Below the pieces are notes generated by a model. The model was not told the DNA's origin. It saw only the letters and a list, made by a program, of their open reading frames with translations, and ran no database searches. A DNA stretch of 64,000 bases from Ligustrum vulgare (lineage: Eukaryota; Streptophyta; Magnoliopsida; Lamiales; Oleaceae): contig OY743184.1 in NCBI GenBank assembly GCA_963555705.1, forward strand, positions 27,296,639 through 27,360,638, written 5' to 3'. Below are positions 1 to 12,150 of the stretch, piece by piece. The position numbers and the translations under genes were made by a program. Position 1 is the first letter of the stretch. Each line of letters begins with the position of its first letter.

Positions 1-780
1 CATAAAATAGGAAGAACCTGGTTTAGGTTTCCTACACAGCCACCATAAGCCTTGCTACACGATCGCGTAGTTATTCGGCCTAGCTGCGAGTTTTCAACAC
101 ATGCGTGTTTTTGACCTAATTTCTCCCTTATTCTACTAGGTTTTCTCATCTTCTATATATACAACCTTTCATGCATGAAAAGTGGAGCATTTGAAGACCT
201 TTACACAACCTCTAAAACACATAATTCAATGTTCTATCATTCGAATCTTGGAGACTAAAATCAAGCCAAATGCGAGGGAATTGAAGATTATCAACAGGCA
301 GCGAAATACTTGGTGCAAGATTTCATTTTCTTAGTTAATTTGAAAAACTATACATGTGTAGTTATTCTTATTTCTACGTTTTTATTTCTTTATTGATAAA
401 CGACTAATTTAATAGTTGGGATATTCGATGTTGCTTAGTTTTAGGTTTTTAATTCTACAATTCTAGTTTTGCACTTTCGTTGCATGTGTTGATTTTATTT
501 TGTGTTTAATGCATGAATTAATTCGCGACTAATTCATGGTAATCGGGTGTTTTCATAATCCGAGATGTGAGCTAACAACCTAGATTTATGAATAAAATCC
601 AATAATTAGATAATAGATAAAGATATACTTTTATTATTATTGCGATCGCTACATAAATTATCGTGTTCCATGCATCTAATTATTATGATCTGCTGTTTGG
701 AAACATGGTTGACTAATTAGGTAGAGTTTATTTAAACTCGAAAGAGGAATTTCATATGAAAAGATGAACTCTTACGGGCA
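1..780 (+). mobile_element. Partial LTR / leader of a Gypsy element (left end outside window)
   Basis: This gene-free stretch has a TATA-like tctatatatac near 155. From about 600 to 760 it carries a block (gataaagatata..., then 'ggttgactaattagg', then 'aaactcgaaagagg') that recurs in the solo LTRs at about 2185-2225 and 55650-55700. I read it as the remains of an LTR and leader of the element whose gag follows at 789. The left border is outside the window and no TSD can be seen, so the exact extent is inferred. Confidence 0.4.
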
Positions 781-788
781 TCAGGAAT

Positions 789-1150
789 TTGTTCCACTCA
801 ATGCTCCTCAATCCCACATTCTTATGGAAAGCAGAGATTGAGAAGACATGCGATGGCCTAAGCCCACCAAGGAGAAGATTAACGACAACAATTGCCACAA
901 ATACTATGATTTTCATAGAAACCAGGCTACACCACGATGAATGCAAGGTACTTCAGAAAGAAATAGATGCTTTCATTAAAAGAGGTTTTCTGGGACATTA
1001 TGTGAAGAAAGACGATAAAGATCCCCAAAATCATGAGAAGAAAGAAGAGAAGAACAAGCTCGCTGGTACAATAAATTTTATTGTCGGAGGTATAACTTGA
1101 GGAGTTGTTTCGAATAATGCAGGAAGAATTATTCTCGGGCATTAGAAAAT
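789..1150 (+). pseudogene. Gypsy (Tat-like) gag C-terminal fragment
   Basis: The frame opening at 789 ends in a pattern typical of plant Gypsy gag: HHDECKVLQKEIDAFIKRGF, equivalent to the common 'H..D.ECR.L..EIE.LI.RG.L' segment, followed by a charged linker and KLAGTINFIVGGIT, equivalent to the usual 'GTINTIVGG' just before the protease. A stop at 1098-1100 and more stops beyond show that the element is dead. The coding sequence is cut at 1150 by a solo LTR and resumes at 2641 in the protease region. Confidence 0.65.
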
Positions 1151-2635
1151 TGATAAGTGTATTTTTTACACTTATTTATCTTTCAAAATTAGGATATTAT
1201 TTTATTTTTCTTGAATAAATTCTAGTTAGTTTGTATTTATTTACATTATTTCAGGTTTTATCCCAAAATCAAGAAAAATAAGAAATTGGAGCAAATACGA
1301 AATAATCGGATGTAATTGGAGACAAAAGTTGAAGGATCGAGCGTACAATTAACTCAAGGACCAACTTTAATTATTTGGAGCAATTGAGGCTCAAGAATAA
1401 AATTTATCCAAATTTAATTGGGCTTTCAAAACCAATTCAAATTGGACTCTTGGGAGTTTTAATTGAGGTTGAATTGGGAGTATTATTTGGAGACAAGAAT
1501 TGAGGTTAATTGGTGGAGACTTAATTGAGAGGTAGCCAGTTGGGAATTAAAGTAAAGGGGAGAGACTTGGAGTAGAGTAAAAATGCGTACAGCTGGAGGG
1601 ATTGATTATCATTGTAATATACAAACAAGGCAGCCGACTTGGAGGAGAGTAAAGGTGCGCAGCTGAGAATAATTTTGTTTGTGCAAAAAGGCAGGTTGCT
1701 GGGGGAGATATATATTCATATACACACAAACAGAGGTAGCTTTGGGAAGAAAAGAGTCCGCAGTTGGGGAATTCCTTTGGTTTGGAGTGAAGTCGACTGT
1801 GGTGATTCTTGGAAAAAGGAGTGACGTTAATTCTTCGACTATTCAAACTCCGGGTTTTATTTATATTATTTCTTGCTTTTTATTTCAAGAACATGAGTAG
1901 CTAATTTAATAATTGGTGTTAATACATTTTGGACCAGCCTAGCTTCAGCCCAAGTAAATAAAATCTCTTAACAATTGGAATTGATAATGTAGATTTAATT
2001 ACTTTTAATTTTAATTCTCAAGAGAAGTGAGTTAACAATTAAATCATGTAGTAAAATTTGGCAATTTCAACAAAATGATAGAGATATGAATTTGTAGTTT
2101 CTTGTGATCACTTATGAATTCCTAGGTAATTTAATACATTTAGCTAAGGAGAACTCTGACCCACTGTATAGATACATGGTTGACTTAGTTAAATAGGTCT
2201 AATTTGAACTCGGGAGAGGTAAATTAGATACATGTGTGAATTCGATCAAATACAATTTTAGAAAACAACTTGAGATTCGAAATTAAACTAGAATATTATT
2301 TCGAAATCATTTGTCCCAATAGTTCTTTATTGTTAAGAAAATTCATCGTTCAACTTCTCGCTTTTATAATTTAATTTAATTGCTTTTAGTTTAATTTTCT
2401 ATTTCTTAGTTTTAGAATTGTTTGTTTTATTAATCTCTCAATTTATTATCTTTTTAGAATCGTTTACAATTTTATTTTCTTAATTAGTTTTTGCTTTAGT
2501 CTAGGAATATTTTGAGTCAAATTGAATCGATAGCTATTCAAATAAACAGTCTTTGTGGGATCGACAATCCGGACTCAAAAGTCCAGTTTATTACTTTTTA
2601 ACGATATCGTGCACTTGCGATAATCATCACCAACA
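1151..2635 (+). mobile_element. Solo LTR (1485 bp), Gypsy superfamily, inserted in older Gypsy
   Basis: It starts TGATAAGTGTATTTTTTACA and ends ...CACCAACA, and is flanked by a perfect 5-bp duplication AAAAT (1146-1150 and 2636-2640). The 3' part (gggatcgacaatccggactc, then a gcgCACTTGCG-like terminus) matches the ends of the LTRs at 54061-56041 and, inverted, at 4536-6207. No internal region is left, so this is a solo LTR made by LTR-LTR recombination. It interrupts the gag-protease junction of the older element. Confidence 0.8.
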
Positions 2636-2640
2636 AAAAT

Positions 2641-3660
2641 CAAGAGGTCGAGTCTACCAGTCATGACTTTGATCTCTCAGCTAACATCAGTTTCAACAAT
2701 GCCGACATGGAAGAAATCTCTTACCCTCATGATGACACAGTCGTGATCAGTGCCATTATTGGTTTATTCAACATCGGGTTCCGAACTCTACAACTTTATT
2801 GATGTATTCTCAGGGTAGCACCAAATTAAAATGGCCAAGGAAGACCAGGAAAAGACGTCCTTCGTTGCTAACGAATGTAGACAAGGTCATGCCATTATGC
2901 CTGAAGAATGCAAGGGCAAACTATTAAAGAGTTATCAGCATGGTCTTTTCCAAATATATAGGACAGAACATTGAGGTCTATGTTGACGACATGTTTGTGA
3001 AGTGCTTGAGAAAGAAAGATCATGTGTCCAACCTCGAAAACATTTTTCTACCTTCTGACAACATCACATGAAGATGAATCCTGCAAAGTGCAATTTCGGG
3101 AGGAAATTAAAAATTCAAATGGATGAAGAGTGTGAAATTTCCTTCAAAAATCTGAAAAAGTACTTGGGATCACCACCAATATTGGTCAAACCAAATCCAG
3201 TGGATAATCTTCTTCCATATCTAGCAGTTTCAAAACACACAATTAGTACTGTTTTGGTCGAAGAGGAAGGAAAGATTCAAAAAATGGTCTACTATGTCAG
3301 AAAGATGTTATTAGATGCGAAAACTAGATACACTTAGGCAGAACAGCTTTCACTTGCGCTCGTTACGGCAGCCACACAATTGAAACCTTACTTTCGATCT
3401 CATGCCATTACAGTCCTCACGAATCAACTGTTGAAATAGATCTTGTAGAAACCGGATGTCTCTGGTCGCCTCCTTAAGTGATCAATTGAGCTCAAGGAAT
3501 ATGACATTGAATTCAAACCCTGACCTTCAATAAAAGCATAGGTCTTGGCAGATTTTATTTTCGAACTCGCCCCAAGACCTCGGGGTCCAACACGTAGTGG
3601 TAGAAAAGAGGATAGCTGGACCTTGGAAGTGGATGGAGCATCCAATCCTGCGGGCTCAGG
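2641..3660 (+). pseudogene. Gypsy protease to RT/RNase H remnant
   Basis: After the solo LTR the older element continues with YPHDDTVVISAIIG (around 2720-2765), the conserved 'HPHDDALVI.A' segment upstream of the Tat-type protease. Next come RT pieces (KMNPAKCNFG at about 3071) and RNase H pieces (SPPILVKPNPVDNLLPYLAVS, KMVYYVRKMLLDAKTRYT). Between 3340 and 3660 the frame holds several stops but still reads like RNase H (QLKPYFRSHAITVLTNQ, ELKEYDIEFKP, VLADFI). Much of the RT palm is missing. Dead copy. Confidence 0.7.
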
Positions 3661-3755
3661 GGCGGCATCATACTAAGGAAGGATGATGAAACTTGGAATG
3701 AATAGTGTTTGTGCGAACACTCCATGAGCCCAATATTGCACCTTAACCCAACGTC

Positions 3756-4535
3756 ATGGACATCTCGAAGCATGAGCCCTACTGGATGGACCCAATTATT
3801 AAATACTTAACATCGAGAAGAATGCCGAACAACAAAGTAGAGGCAAGAAGAATAAGAGCAACAGCCCCAAGATATACTATCTTGCTGAACACTTTATTTC
3901 ATCGATGTCTCACACTTCCCTACCTTCGATGTTTGACCTTGAAAGAAGCCTCACTTGCTATGGCCGAGGTTCACAAGGTGATTTGTGAAGGCCACCAAAG
4001 AGCGAGGACTCTGGTAACAAAAATGATAAGATACGGTTATTACTGGCCAAACATGAAGAGAGATACCCTAAATTATGTGAAAACTTGTGATAAGTACCTA
4101 AGATTTGCAACCATATTACATCAGCCACCAGAAGAACTCTCTCCTATCATGTGCTCATTCCCTATTGCAGAATGGGGAATCGACATACTTATGGAAGTCA
4201 AAAGGTCTTTCCAAAACATTGATTACTGACAATGGAAGACAATTCTAGTGTCAAGCCTTTAAACAGTTTTATAGGAATTTGGGAATTGAACAAATGTTAA
4301 CTTCAATTTCACATCTGCAGAGTAATAGGTTGGCAAAAGTCACAAATAGACTTATATTGCAAGACCTACAGACCCACCTCGATAACTCCAAAGGAGATTG
4401 TGGACAAATCGGACGGCATTCAAAACAGCAACCGGGGAAACTCTATTCATGCTAACCCTCGGTATGGAAGCAGCAATTTTAGTGGAAGTAACAATCCCTA
4501 GTTTTGGCACAATGGGTACGGAATTGTCTGACCAG
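3756..4535 (+). pseudogene. Gypsy integrase N-terminal and core remnant
   Basis: The open segment 3756-4229 contains an integrase zinc-binding module (LAMAEVHKVICEGHQRARTLVTKMIRYGYYWPNM, spacing like HHCC with CDKY downstream) and the start of the catalytic core (PIAEWGIDIL). After a stop the core continues as LITDNGRQF and a degraded HLQSNRLA segment. The frame is broken at 4536 by an inverted solo LTR; the integrase C-terminus resumes at about 6213. Confidence 0.7.
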
Positions 4536-6207
4536 TGTTCGCTAAAATCATATACCGCAAGTGCACGTTTCGCGTTCAAGTAGTAAAGTGGACTAGAAAA
4601 GTCCGGGTTATCTTACCCACGAGGATTGATTGATTTGTAACTAAAATTATTGATTTCATTTTTAAAAGAAAAGTCAAGCAACATAAAAGGTTGGTTTGAT
4701 AGTGAATACTAACTAACATAAATTAAAACATGGCGACATGAAAAGCTAGTTAATTAAAGCAAGTAGACAACAATATGTAAAAACTAGAATTATAACTAAT
4801 TTTCCAAAGTGAACTAATGACAACAAGAACTTGGCGATTAAACTAAACTAGAAAACATGAGACAAGGTAAATTAAGTTTTTATAACTACACTAATTTCTT
4901 CTTTCACAAATCAATTAGTGATAGTCAATCAATTAACCAAATTACATGGAAAATTCTAAATTAAACCTAACATGTATAATAACTTGCAAATACAATACAA
5001 AATATTAACAACATTTTAATATTACATAAACATAAAACAACATTCATAATCATAAAAACATAAACATAAATACCTAACATCCACAAACAACCTAAAATAC
5101 TTAATTAAAAATAAACTAGTCAAAAATTCTAACACAATAACATTAACTCATAATAAACTAACAACAATATTTAACAAATAACATAAACATATCAATAACA
5201 ATCTAAATAAGAGATTACAAATAATTTAGTAAAGAAAAACTTCCTTCTAATGAGCTTTTTGAAGAGAGCATTCCATGAGGTCCTCACTTTTCCTCCAAAT
5301 TTTCTCATTCAACAATAAATAGTTCCAACCACCCAAGCTCAAAGCATTAAATACATTAAAGATATAAAAAGTTTTTGATGAAAATGTGAGAGAATAACAA
5401 AAATCAAAAGCTTAAACAACAACAAAATACTTGAATACAAGAAAATATTACTAAAACATAAAAACATTAATTGAAAATTGCATTAAAGAAGTAAATGTTA
5501 AGAGAAAAATACAAGAAAAATGGAAAAAAAGGCAAGACTTACTTCATGCCCTAGCAAAATCTAGTTTTTTTTTTTTTTTTTCTATTTATAATACCCTAAA
5601 AATCATCCAAAAACCCTAAAAAACGCTAAAATTCGCATAAAAGAGTTATATGGGCCAAACTGGGTCGGCCGGGTTGACCCGGTCCTGTCCGGACAATTTT
5701 TCCATTTTTTTTATTTTAAAGTCGCGCGGTGCAAATCTGAGGCCAACCTTGGCCTCAAGTCAGTTTTGAGGTCTGAGTCACGTTCGCGACTCGGTTCAAG
5801 TCATGCGTTCGCGTGGCTCAGCTGGAGGGTGATTTTGTAGCTAAGTCCCTTCCGTAATTTTCATTAAGTCCTCCATCTTTTAATCTTGAGCAATTTAATC
5901 CCCAAATTTTCATATTTCTATCAAGTAGTCCTTCTAAAATTGCACTTTTGGCCCTTCAATTTTTGAAATCTTACAATTTGGTCCCTTGTTTAATTGCGCA
6001 GCTCGTCCAAGACTTCCCGGAAGTGACAAAATGGTCCCAAACTTGAAATTTCAGCAAAATCTTCAATCCTTTTGAAATTTTTAGCCTCGAACTTGGACAT
6101 TAACCTATTTAAATACAAAATATGCATGAATTAGTAGATATTTGCTCAATATATTCCAAAATATGCTAATTTAAATGTATAAAAAGTGTATAAAAATGCA
6201 CTTAACA
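4536..6207 (-). mobile_element. Solo LTR (about 1.67 kb), inverted, same superfamily
   Basis: On the plus strand it begins tgttcgctaaaatcatatac, then ccgcaagtgcacg and tccgggttatcttacccacg. This is the reverse complement of the end of the LTR at 54061-56041. It ends near 6207 with CACTTAACA, the complement of the TGATAAGTG-type start. The 5-bp flanks (accag and catag) are not identical, so the TSD is decayed or the border is off by a few bases. It splits the integrase of the older Gypsy element. Confidence 0.65.
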
Positions 6208-6212
6208 CATAG

Positions 6213-6560
6213 TAGTGGGAAAAGAAGTCTAGACCTCCTAGAAGAAGCCAGGGAAGATGTCGCCCTAAAAAATAGCCGCCCATCAGCAGGTCATGTCAAA
6301 GAAGTTCAGCGTCTGAGTCAAGAAGGGAGACTTCAGAGTAAGAGACTTGGTCCTACGCCGAAGTAAATTCGTTGGTCATCAACGGGGAAAACTTAGACCT
6401 ATCTAGGAAGGACCATTCGAAATCATCCGAAAGGTCGACAAGGGATCATACAGTCTAAGAACTATGGACTCAAACCTCTTCCCTGACCTTGGAACATTGA
6501 AAATCTGAAGCTCTACTAAAAATAGGCACACTTCCTCTATAAAATAAAGTCTGGAATTCA
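6213..6560 (+). pseudogene. Gypsy integrase C-terminal remnant
   Basis: The sequence after the inserted LTR reads LDLLEEAREDVALKNSR and then, in a shifted frame, DFRVRDLVLRR and GKLRPIWEGPFEII-like residues with KVDKGSYSLRTMD. These match the conserved integrase tail 'LD.LEE.RE.A', 'F..GD.VL.' and 'KL.P.WEGP..I'. Frameshifts and a stop in the place of the tryptophan show decay. It is the distal end of the coding region of the element that starts at 789. Confidence 0.65.
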
Positions 6561-6569
6561 ACCACAAGG

Positions 6570-8110
6570 AAAGTAATTTACAAGGTCGGCCTGTAAGCAC
6601 GACATTCACAGATCATTCTCAAAAATCACAAAGTCAAGAACTTGACCCCTTCTTTGTACAAATAGTTTACAAGATCGACCAAATAGCATGACCTTACAAA
6701 TTATTTTCCTAAAAATACAAAGTCAAGGGCTTGACCCCTTTTTTGTACAAATAGTTTTCAAGGTAGACCAAAAAACATAACCTTACAAATTATTTCCCTA
6801 AAAAGACAAAGTCAAGGGCTTGACCCCTTCTTTGTACAAATAGTTTACAAGGTCGGCCAAAAAGCACGAACTTACAAATTATTTTCCTAAAAATACAAAG
6901 TCAAGGGCTTGACTCCTTCTTTGAACAAATAGTTTACAAGGTCAGTCAAATAGCACGGCCTTACAAATTACTTTCCTAAAAACACAAAGTCAAGGGCCTG
7001 ACCCCATCTTTGTACAAATAGTTTACAAGGTCGGCCAAATAGCATGATCTTACAAATTATTTTTCTAAAATCACAAAGTCAAAGGCTTGATCATTCTTTG
7101 CTAGATTAATTTACAAGGTTGGCCTGGAAGCACAACCTTCACAAATTATTCTCTAAAATCACAAAGTGAATGGCTTGACCCTTCTTTGCTAGGGTAATTT
7201 ACAAGGTCGTCCTGAAAGCATGACCTTCACAAATTATTCTCCAAAATCACAATGTCAAGGGCTTGACTCTTCTTTGTTAGAATAATTTACAAGGTCGGCT
7301 TGGAAGTATAATCTTCACAAATTATTTTCCAAAATTACAAAGTCAATGACTTGACACTTCTTCATAAAAATAATTTACAAGGTCGGCCTAGAAGCATAAC
7401 CTTCACAAATTATTTTCAAAATCACAATCAAGTACTTGACCCTACTTTACTAGAGTATTTACAAGGTCGGCCTGGAAGCATGACATTCACGAATTATTCT
7501 CCAAAATCACAAAGTTCTTGACCCTTCTTTGCTAGAATAATTTACAAGGTCACCCTGGAAGCACAACATTCACAAATGATTTTCCAAAACCTAGGGATGT
7601 CAACGAGTCGAAGATCAAGGCTCGAACTTGGCTCGAGCTTTTTGGGGTCAAGCTTTTTTTGGCCCGAGCCGAGCCGAGCTAAAGCTCGTCCCCAAAAATA
7701 AGGCTCGACTCGAGCTTTTTCCGAGTCGAGCCGAGCCAAGTCCCGAGCTTTTACTTTTTTTCTTATTTTTATAGCAAAAATTCATAAAATTTTTATTGAA
7801 AATGTGTATATATAGCAAGTTGAGCCGAACTCGTGGTCAAAATTCATTATTCAAGCTCCCATCGAGCTTTTTTAGCGGACTTTTTTTTGCTTGAGCCGAG
7901 CCAAAGCCCGTCTCTAAAAAAAAAAGCTCGGCTCGAGCTTTGTCTCGAAATCTCGAGCCGCAAGCCGAGCTTAGCCCGAGCTTTTTCCGAGTCGAGCCCG
8001 AGGGGCCCGAGCTGACGAGCCGTTTTGCCATCCCTACCAAAACCACAGTCAAAGTACTTGACACTTCTTTAGAATAAGTTACAAGCCCGATCAAATGAGT
8101 ACGACCTTGT
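6570..8110 (+). repeat. Tandem array, ~90-bp period, in Gypsy 3' UTR
   Basis: About a dozen degenerate copies of a roughly 90-bp unit follow each other. Each holds 'aaagtcaagggcttgacccc', 'tttgtac/tagaataatttacaaggtcggcc' and 'gcacgaccttacaaattatt'. The array lies directly after the integrase remnant, where Tat-lineage Gypsy elements are known to carry hypervariable tandem repeats. It is split at 7592-8036 by a hAT-type MITE. Confidence 0.75.
7592..8036. mobile_element. hAT-type MITE (445 bp) with 8-bp TSD
   Basis: Terminal inverted repeats read TAGGGATGTCAACGAGTC at the left and TAGGGATGGCAAAACGGCTC (complement) at the right. A perfect 8-bp target duplication CCAAAACC flanks it (7584-7591 and 8037-8044), as for hAT elements. 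The interior is GC-richer with many gctcgagcc / gagccgagc runs that can fold back. No transposase is present. Confidence 0.85.
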
Positions 8111-8309
8111 AGACGATTCTTTTAAGTCCACAAGTAGAAAGCACGTCCAGTCAATGACTGATCAGCTCCTCACAAGAAATCAAATATATTATTCGGAAAA
8201 ATGTGACAGATGTCTATCATAAATGCTCCAAGAGATCTGATCCCAATCTCTGACACACAGGGGCCAATGATCAATCTAAATTTTCGATCTCATCAATTAC
8301 GGGATGAGG

Positions 8310-9140
8310 ATATGAAATCAGATGTCAAGGTTGTCCTTCTTGTCAAGGTCAAACCTTTTGGCAAGGTCGGCCTTCTTTTCAAGGTCGGCCCTCTTGTCAA
8401 GGTCGACCCTTTTGTCAAAGTCGGCCTTCTTGTTAAGGTTGACCTCCTTGTCAAGGTCAGTCTTCTCATTAAGGTCGGCCTCCTTCTTATCAAGGTCAGC
8501 CATTTTGTTAAGGTCAGCCTTCTTGTCAAGGTAGGCCCATGTTTTTAAGGTCAGCCTTCTTGTCAAGGTCGGTCATTTTGTCAACGTCGACCTTCTTGTC
8601 AAGTTCGGTCTTCTTGTCAAGGTCGTCCCTTTTGTCAAGGTCGGCCTTCTTTTCAAGGTCGGCCCTCTTGTCAAGGTCGACCCTTTTGTCAAAGTCGGCC
8701 TTCTTGTTAAGGTTGACCTCCTTGTCAAGGTCAGTCTTCTCATTAAGGTCGGCCTCCTTCTTATCAAGGTCAGCCATTTTGTTAAGGTCAGCCTTCTTGT
8801 CAAGGCAGGCCCATGTTTTTAAGGTCAGCCTTCTTGTCAAGGTCGGTCATTTTGTCAACGTCGACCTTCTTGTCAAGTTTGGTCTTCTTGTCAAGGTCGT
8901 CCCTTTTGTCAAGGTCGGCCTTCTTGTTAAGGTTGGACATGTTAAGGTCTTCCTTCTTATCAATGTCGGTCCTTTTGTCAATGTATGCCTTCTCGTCAAG
9001 GTCGGTCTTCTTTCAAGGTCAACCCTTTTGTCAAGGTCAGCCTTCTTGTCAAGGTTGACCCTTTTGTAAAGGTTGGCCTTCTTATCAAGGTCGGCCCTCT
9101 TGTCAAGGTCGATCATCTTGTCAAGGTCAACCTTCTTACT
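8310..9140 (+). repeat. Tandem array, ~18-bp period, with ~275-bp higher-order copy
   Basis: More than 40 copies of a roughly 18-bp unit, consensus ttcttgtcaaggtcggcc with gaccttttgtcaaggtcg variants. A larger segment including the marker 'ggcccatgtttttaaggtcagcc' occurs at about 8533 and again at about 8808, a higher-order duplication of about 275 bp. Because the unit is a multiple of three, long open frames appear on both strands. They are a by-product of the periodicity, not genes. Confidence 0.8.
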
Positions 9141-9620
9141 CAAGCTCGGCCTTATTTGGCCAAAACCATGCTTAAGGCCCACATAAGATTATTGTGAATT
9201 ACTCTTAATTTCTTACTTCATAAATGGGCCATATCTTGGACCCAACAAATTAGATATACACCTATTCAAAAACTACTTCTTATAAAGGGAAATCCAATCC
9301 CTACAAGGACTTTCTTCTACAAGGTAAATCCATTCAAAAAGGATTCATTCCTTCTCCTAATAGGGGAAGGTAACGAGCTTTAACCCCTATAAATAAAGCT
9401 CCTCTGATCAAACGCAATTGATTCATCATCAACTCAATTACCAGCTTGGTATTTTTCCTCACTACATTCTCTCTCTCCAGAAAACTAATTCTTATATCGG
9501 AGGGGCGACGGGAAGAATCCTCCTCACCTTTTTTGTAGATTAAAGGCGAATCAATCCATCTTTTACAGTGATCAAGCAGTTTCAGATCTTACAACTTCAA
9601 GGTTAAAAAAACTTTACAGC
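9140..9620 (+). mobile_element. Probable 3' LTR part of the Tat-like Gypsy element
   Basis: Directly after the tandem arrays lies unique sequence with a good TATA box (cccctataaataaagctcc, about 9384-9402) followed by a pyrimidine-rich leader (ctctctctccag). This is the layout expected of an LTR U3/R. I could not fix its borders or a TSD. Gene-free. Confidence 0.4.
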
Positions 9621-10212
9621 ATCATTCATTTCAGTGTATTTAAATTATAAATTTACTAATACATATAACAACTCATTCTCTAATTAAAAATTTACAACTA
9701 ACACAGTTTGAATTAGTGGGCTACTAAAAAATGCATGATCCTTGAATGAGGAAGGTTACAAAGTCTTTGGTTATTCCAGGCAAGAGGAGGAAGACTTGGA
9801 GAAGTAAACAATGGTGAGTAGTCAATCTTTTCATGTTTTTGTTCTAATTAATGTATTTGTATTTATGGGCTACAAACTTTTTCATTTATTTATTTTCTAC
9901 ATATATATTTCCGCAACTCTATATTCAATGATTTTCTATCAATTAAAATACAAGAATGGACAAAAATAAACACAATCAAATAACTTACTGGTAAAAAAAT
10001 GGAGTATGACTTTAACCCTTGTTTGAGCCCCATTATTTCAATTTATAATTTGGGTTTTGAAAAACTAATGGTTAAAAAGTGGTTTGAAAAGTAAAAAATT
10101 GTGGGCTTGACTTTTTTGAATGATTGAGATTGGTTACTGCAGAAAAAAGTTGTATTTTAAAAGAGAAATAATGTGGCTCAAACAAAAGTTGTATTTTAAT
10201 GTAATACACTTA
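9621..10212. other. Intergenic, no gene seen
   Basis: AT-rich sequence without a convincing ORF, repeat or recognisable element. It ends at the TTA duplication of the next transposon. Confidence 0.5.
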
Positions 10213-11720
10213 GGTAGTGTTTGATAGACTTGATTTGCGTAGGAAGTTGGAAATTGTTGGCTTCTTTTCCAATTTTTTAACTATTTGATGCATATATTTG
10301 TCAAGGCAATTGTTTTCCACCTTTAACTCACGTGACCATGTTTGCCTTCTTTTCCCAGGATTCATTTTCCTTAGCTAGAGTAGATAATTCATTTCCAAGG
10401 CAAACTCAATCCTCCCTCTCATTTCTGGTGCCAGAATAATTCTCCCCCTCATTTCCTCACCCACCGACAACCTTCTCTCATTTCTTCACCTCACCAATCG
10501 ACAACCATTCCCACCCACACACCCGCTCCATTTCATAGATCGGTCAAACGAAGGAACGAGCTCGTAACAGCAGCAAAACGAGGTCACTTTTTCATCCATT
10601 TGTCAATCAATGTAGCTTATTTTTAGGTGATTTGAACACATATTCTTCTTGATGTAGTTGTATTGCCTGAAACCCAAAGAATATCTGGATCTTGGAACAT
10701 AAAGAAGACACTCGTCCCAGCTGAAATTCGACTACTGCAAGGTAAATCAGTGTATTTTTCTTTGGCCCTCGTCAGTTATTTATTACGGTGACTGTGGCAA
10801 AGAAAGGGGGAGAATGATTTTCTTGGTGATGTAAAAGATTACCCAGAACAAGGAATTTCATATTGAAGGAGACGCAAGCTTTAGTTTTAGTTGAAGAATA
10901 AGAGGACAAATGCCAGAAGGGAATTTCTGGGCCATTAATGTTATAGGGAAGATTTTGTTTTTCTTTCTGGATAAGTTAAATTGCTTTTGCTTGTGTTTAT
11001 ACTAAACTTCCAATGTTACTTTAGTTGAATGAAAATTTGAATGTTTACGATACAATGTTTACGCTCTTTTGTCTAAACTTACAATTCGATTCAGCTCAAC
11101 AAATACTTATGCTATACTTATGTTGTGTGGGAGTTGGCTGCATGAATCCTACTTTTACCAAAAATATATGTGTCGAATTATGGATACGTATTAATAAAAT
11201 ATATGGTTAAAAAATTGTGACACATGAAATCATAGTTAAAATTATAGTGTGTTCGGTAACAGTAAATAAAATGGTTTATAAACCCTTTTTTTTACACAAT
11301 TTTTCAAACAAAATTTTAACCAAACATATTTTCTTTCTCCAATATTCAACCACATATTTTACATAGAAAATACAAAAAATAACAAAAAAACCACAATCAT
11401 GTCGCCGAACACTTCATTAATTTTTTGACAAATGGAAGATTAAAACATGAATTTGATCTTCAATTTTCCCAATTAATATCCATTGAAAATTTATAGAAAT
11501 CCATAGAAAATATAGACTATCAAACACCACTTGTTAGAAAACAGTATAATTTCCATGAAAAACAAAGTCAATCAAACACCAAAAGATTGAGAATTTCAAC
11601 ATTTTTCAGGTGGCAAATTTTACCAATTAAACGCATTTGATTTTCAATTCCCTGAAATTCGAATTTCTAGGAATTCGTTTGCTTTCCACCCAAATTCCAA
11701 CATTGCAATCAAATAGACCC
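10213..11720. mobile_element. PIF/Harbinger-like non-autonomous element (~1.5 kb)
   Basis: Imperfect terminal inverted repeats: left GGTAGTGTTTGATAG, right complement GGGTCTATTTGATTG. The element is flanked by the 3-bp duplication TTA (10210-10212, 11721-11723) characteristic of this superfamily. No transposase frame is visible. A smaller element with termini like agtgtgttcggtaac / gccgaacact sits inside it at about 11246-11413. Confidence 0.6.
11246..11413. mobile_element. Small nested MITE (~168 bp)
   Basis: Left end AGTGTGTTCGGTAACA; right end complement AGTGTTCGGCGACA. The interior is AT-rich and palindromic. No clear TSD was found, so the superfamily is uncertain; the termini resemble hAT-derived MITEs. 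Confidence 0.4.
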
Positions 11721-12150
11721 TTATCCTCTTCTAGAAATTGCTTATATTCTCCAAAGCTTGTGTTTTGGTAACCCAAGCAACATGTCAAAAGGGTTGTCTT
11801 GCACTACTACTAAAAAAATCCTCATCAGTTTCAAATCAAGGGGGGGCTTACAAGCATTATAAAATGGGTTAATTTTACAAAATACCACTCAAGTTTTAGC
11901 GAAATTTTAAATATGCCACTAAAGTTCAATCGTTATACAATCTACCGCTAAAGTTCTAATTGGTTACTCAAAATGCCATTTTGTTGACCTTCTTATCCAA
12001 AAATTGGCACAAAAAATCCCTAATGTTTGGTAAAATCTCTAAAATAGTCCTTAATGTTTTATTTTGATGTAAAATCCCTTCATTTTTTTTTCCTTAATTA
12101 AAAAAATTGGTCCTTTTTTGTTTAAATTACAAATTTAGTTGTAAAACTCC
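11721..12150. other. Gene-free; possible MULE-like terminus
   Basis: From 11868 the sequence (ttaattttacaaaataccac...) resembles ends of plant TIR elements of the MULE type, but no matching inverted end was found downstream within the low-complexity domain. No ORF. Confidence 0.25.

Noticed and set aside
6570..7590. Regular ~90-bp spacing, superficially CRISPR-like
   Set aside because: Whole units are repeated without unique spacers, in a plant retrotransposon 3' UTR.
8210..9197. Long overlapping ORFs on both strands in the 8.2-9.2 kb region
   Set aside because: The 18-bp repeat unit is a multiple of three, so frames stay open on both strands; the products are simple Arg/Ser/Lys/Val repeats.
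11025..11210. 61-codon ORF in the Harbinger-like element
   Set aside because: No similarity to transposases; low coding quality.
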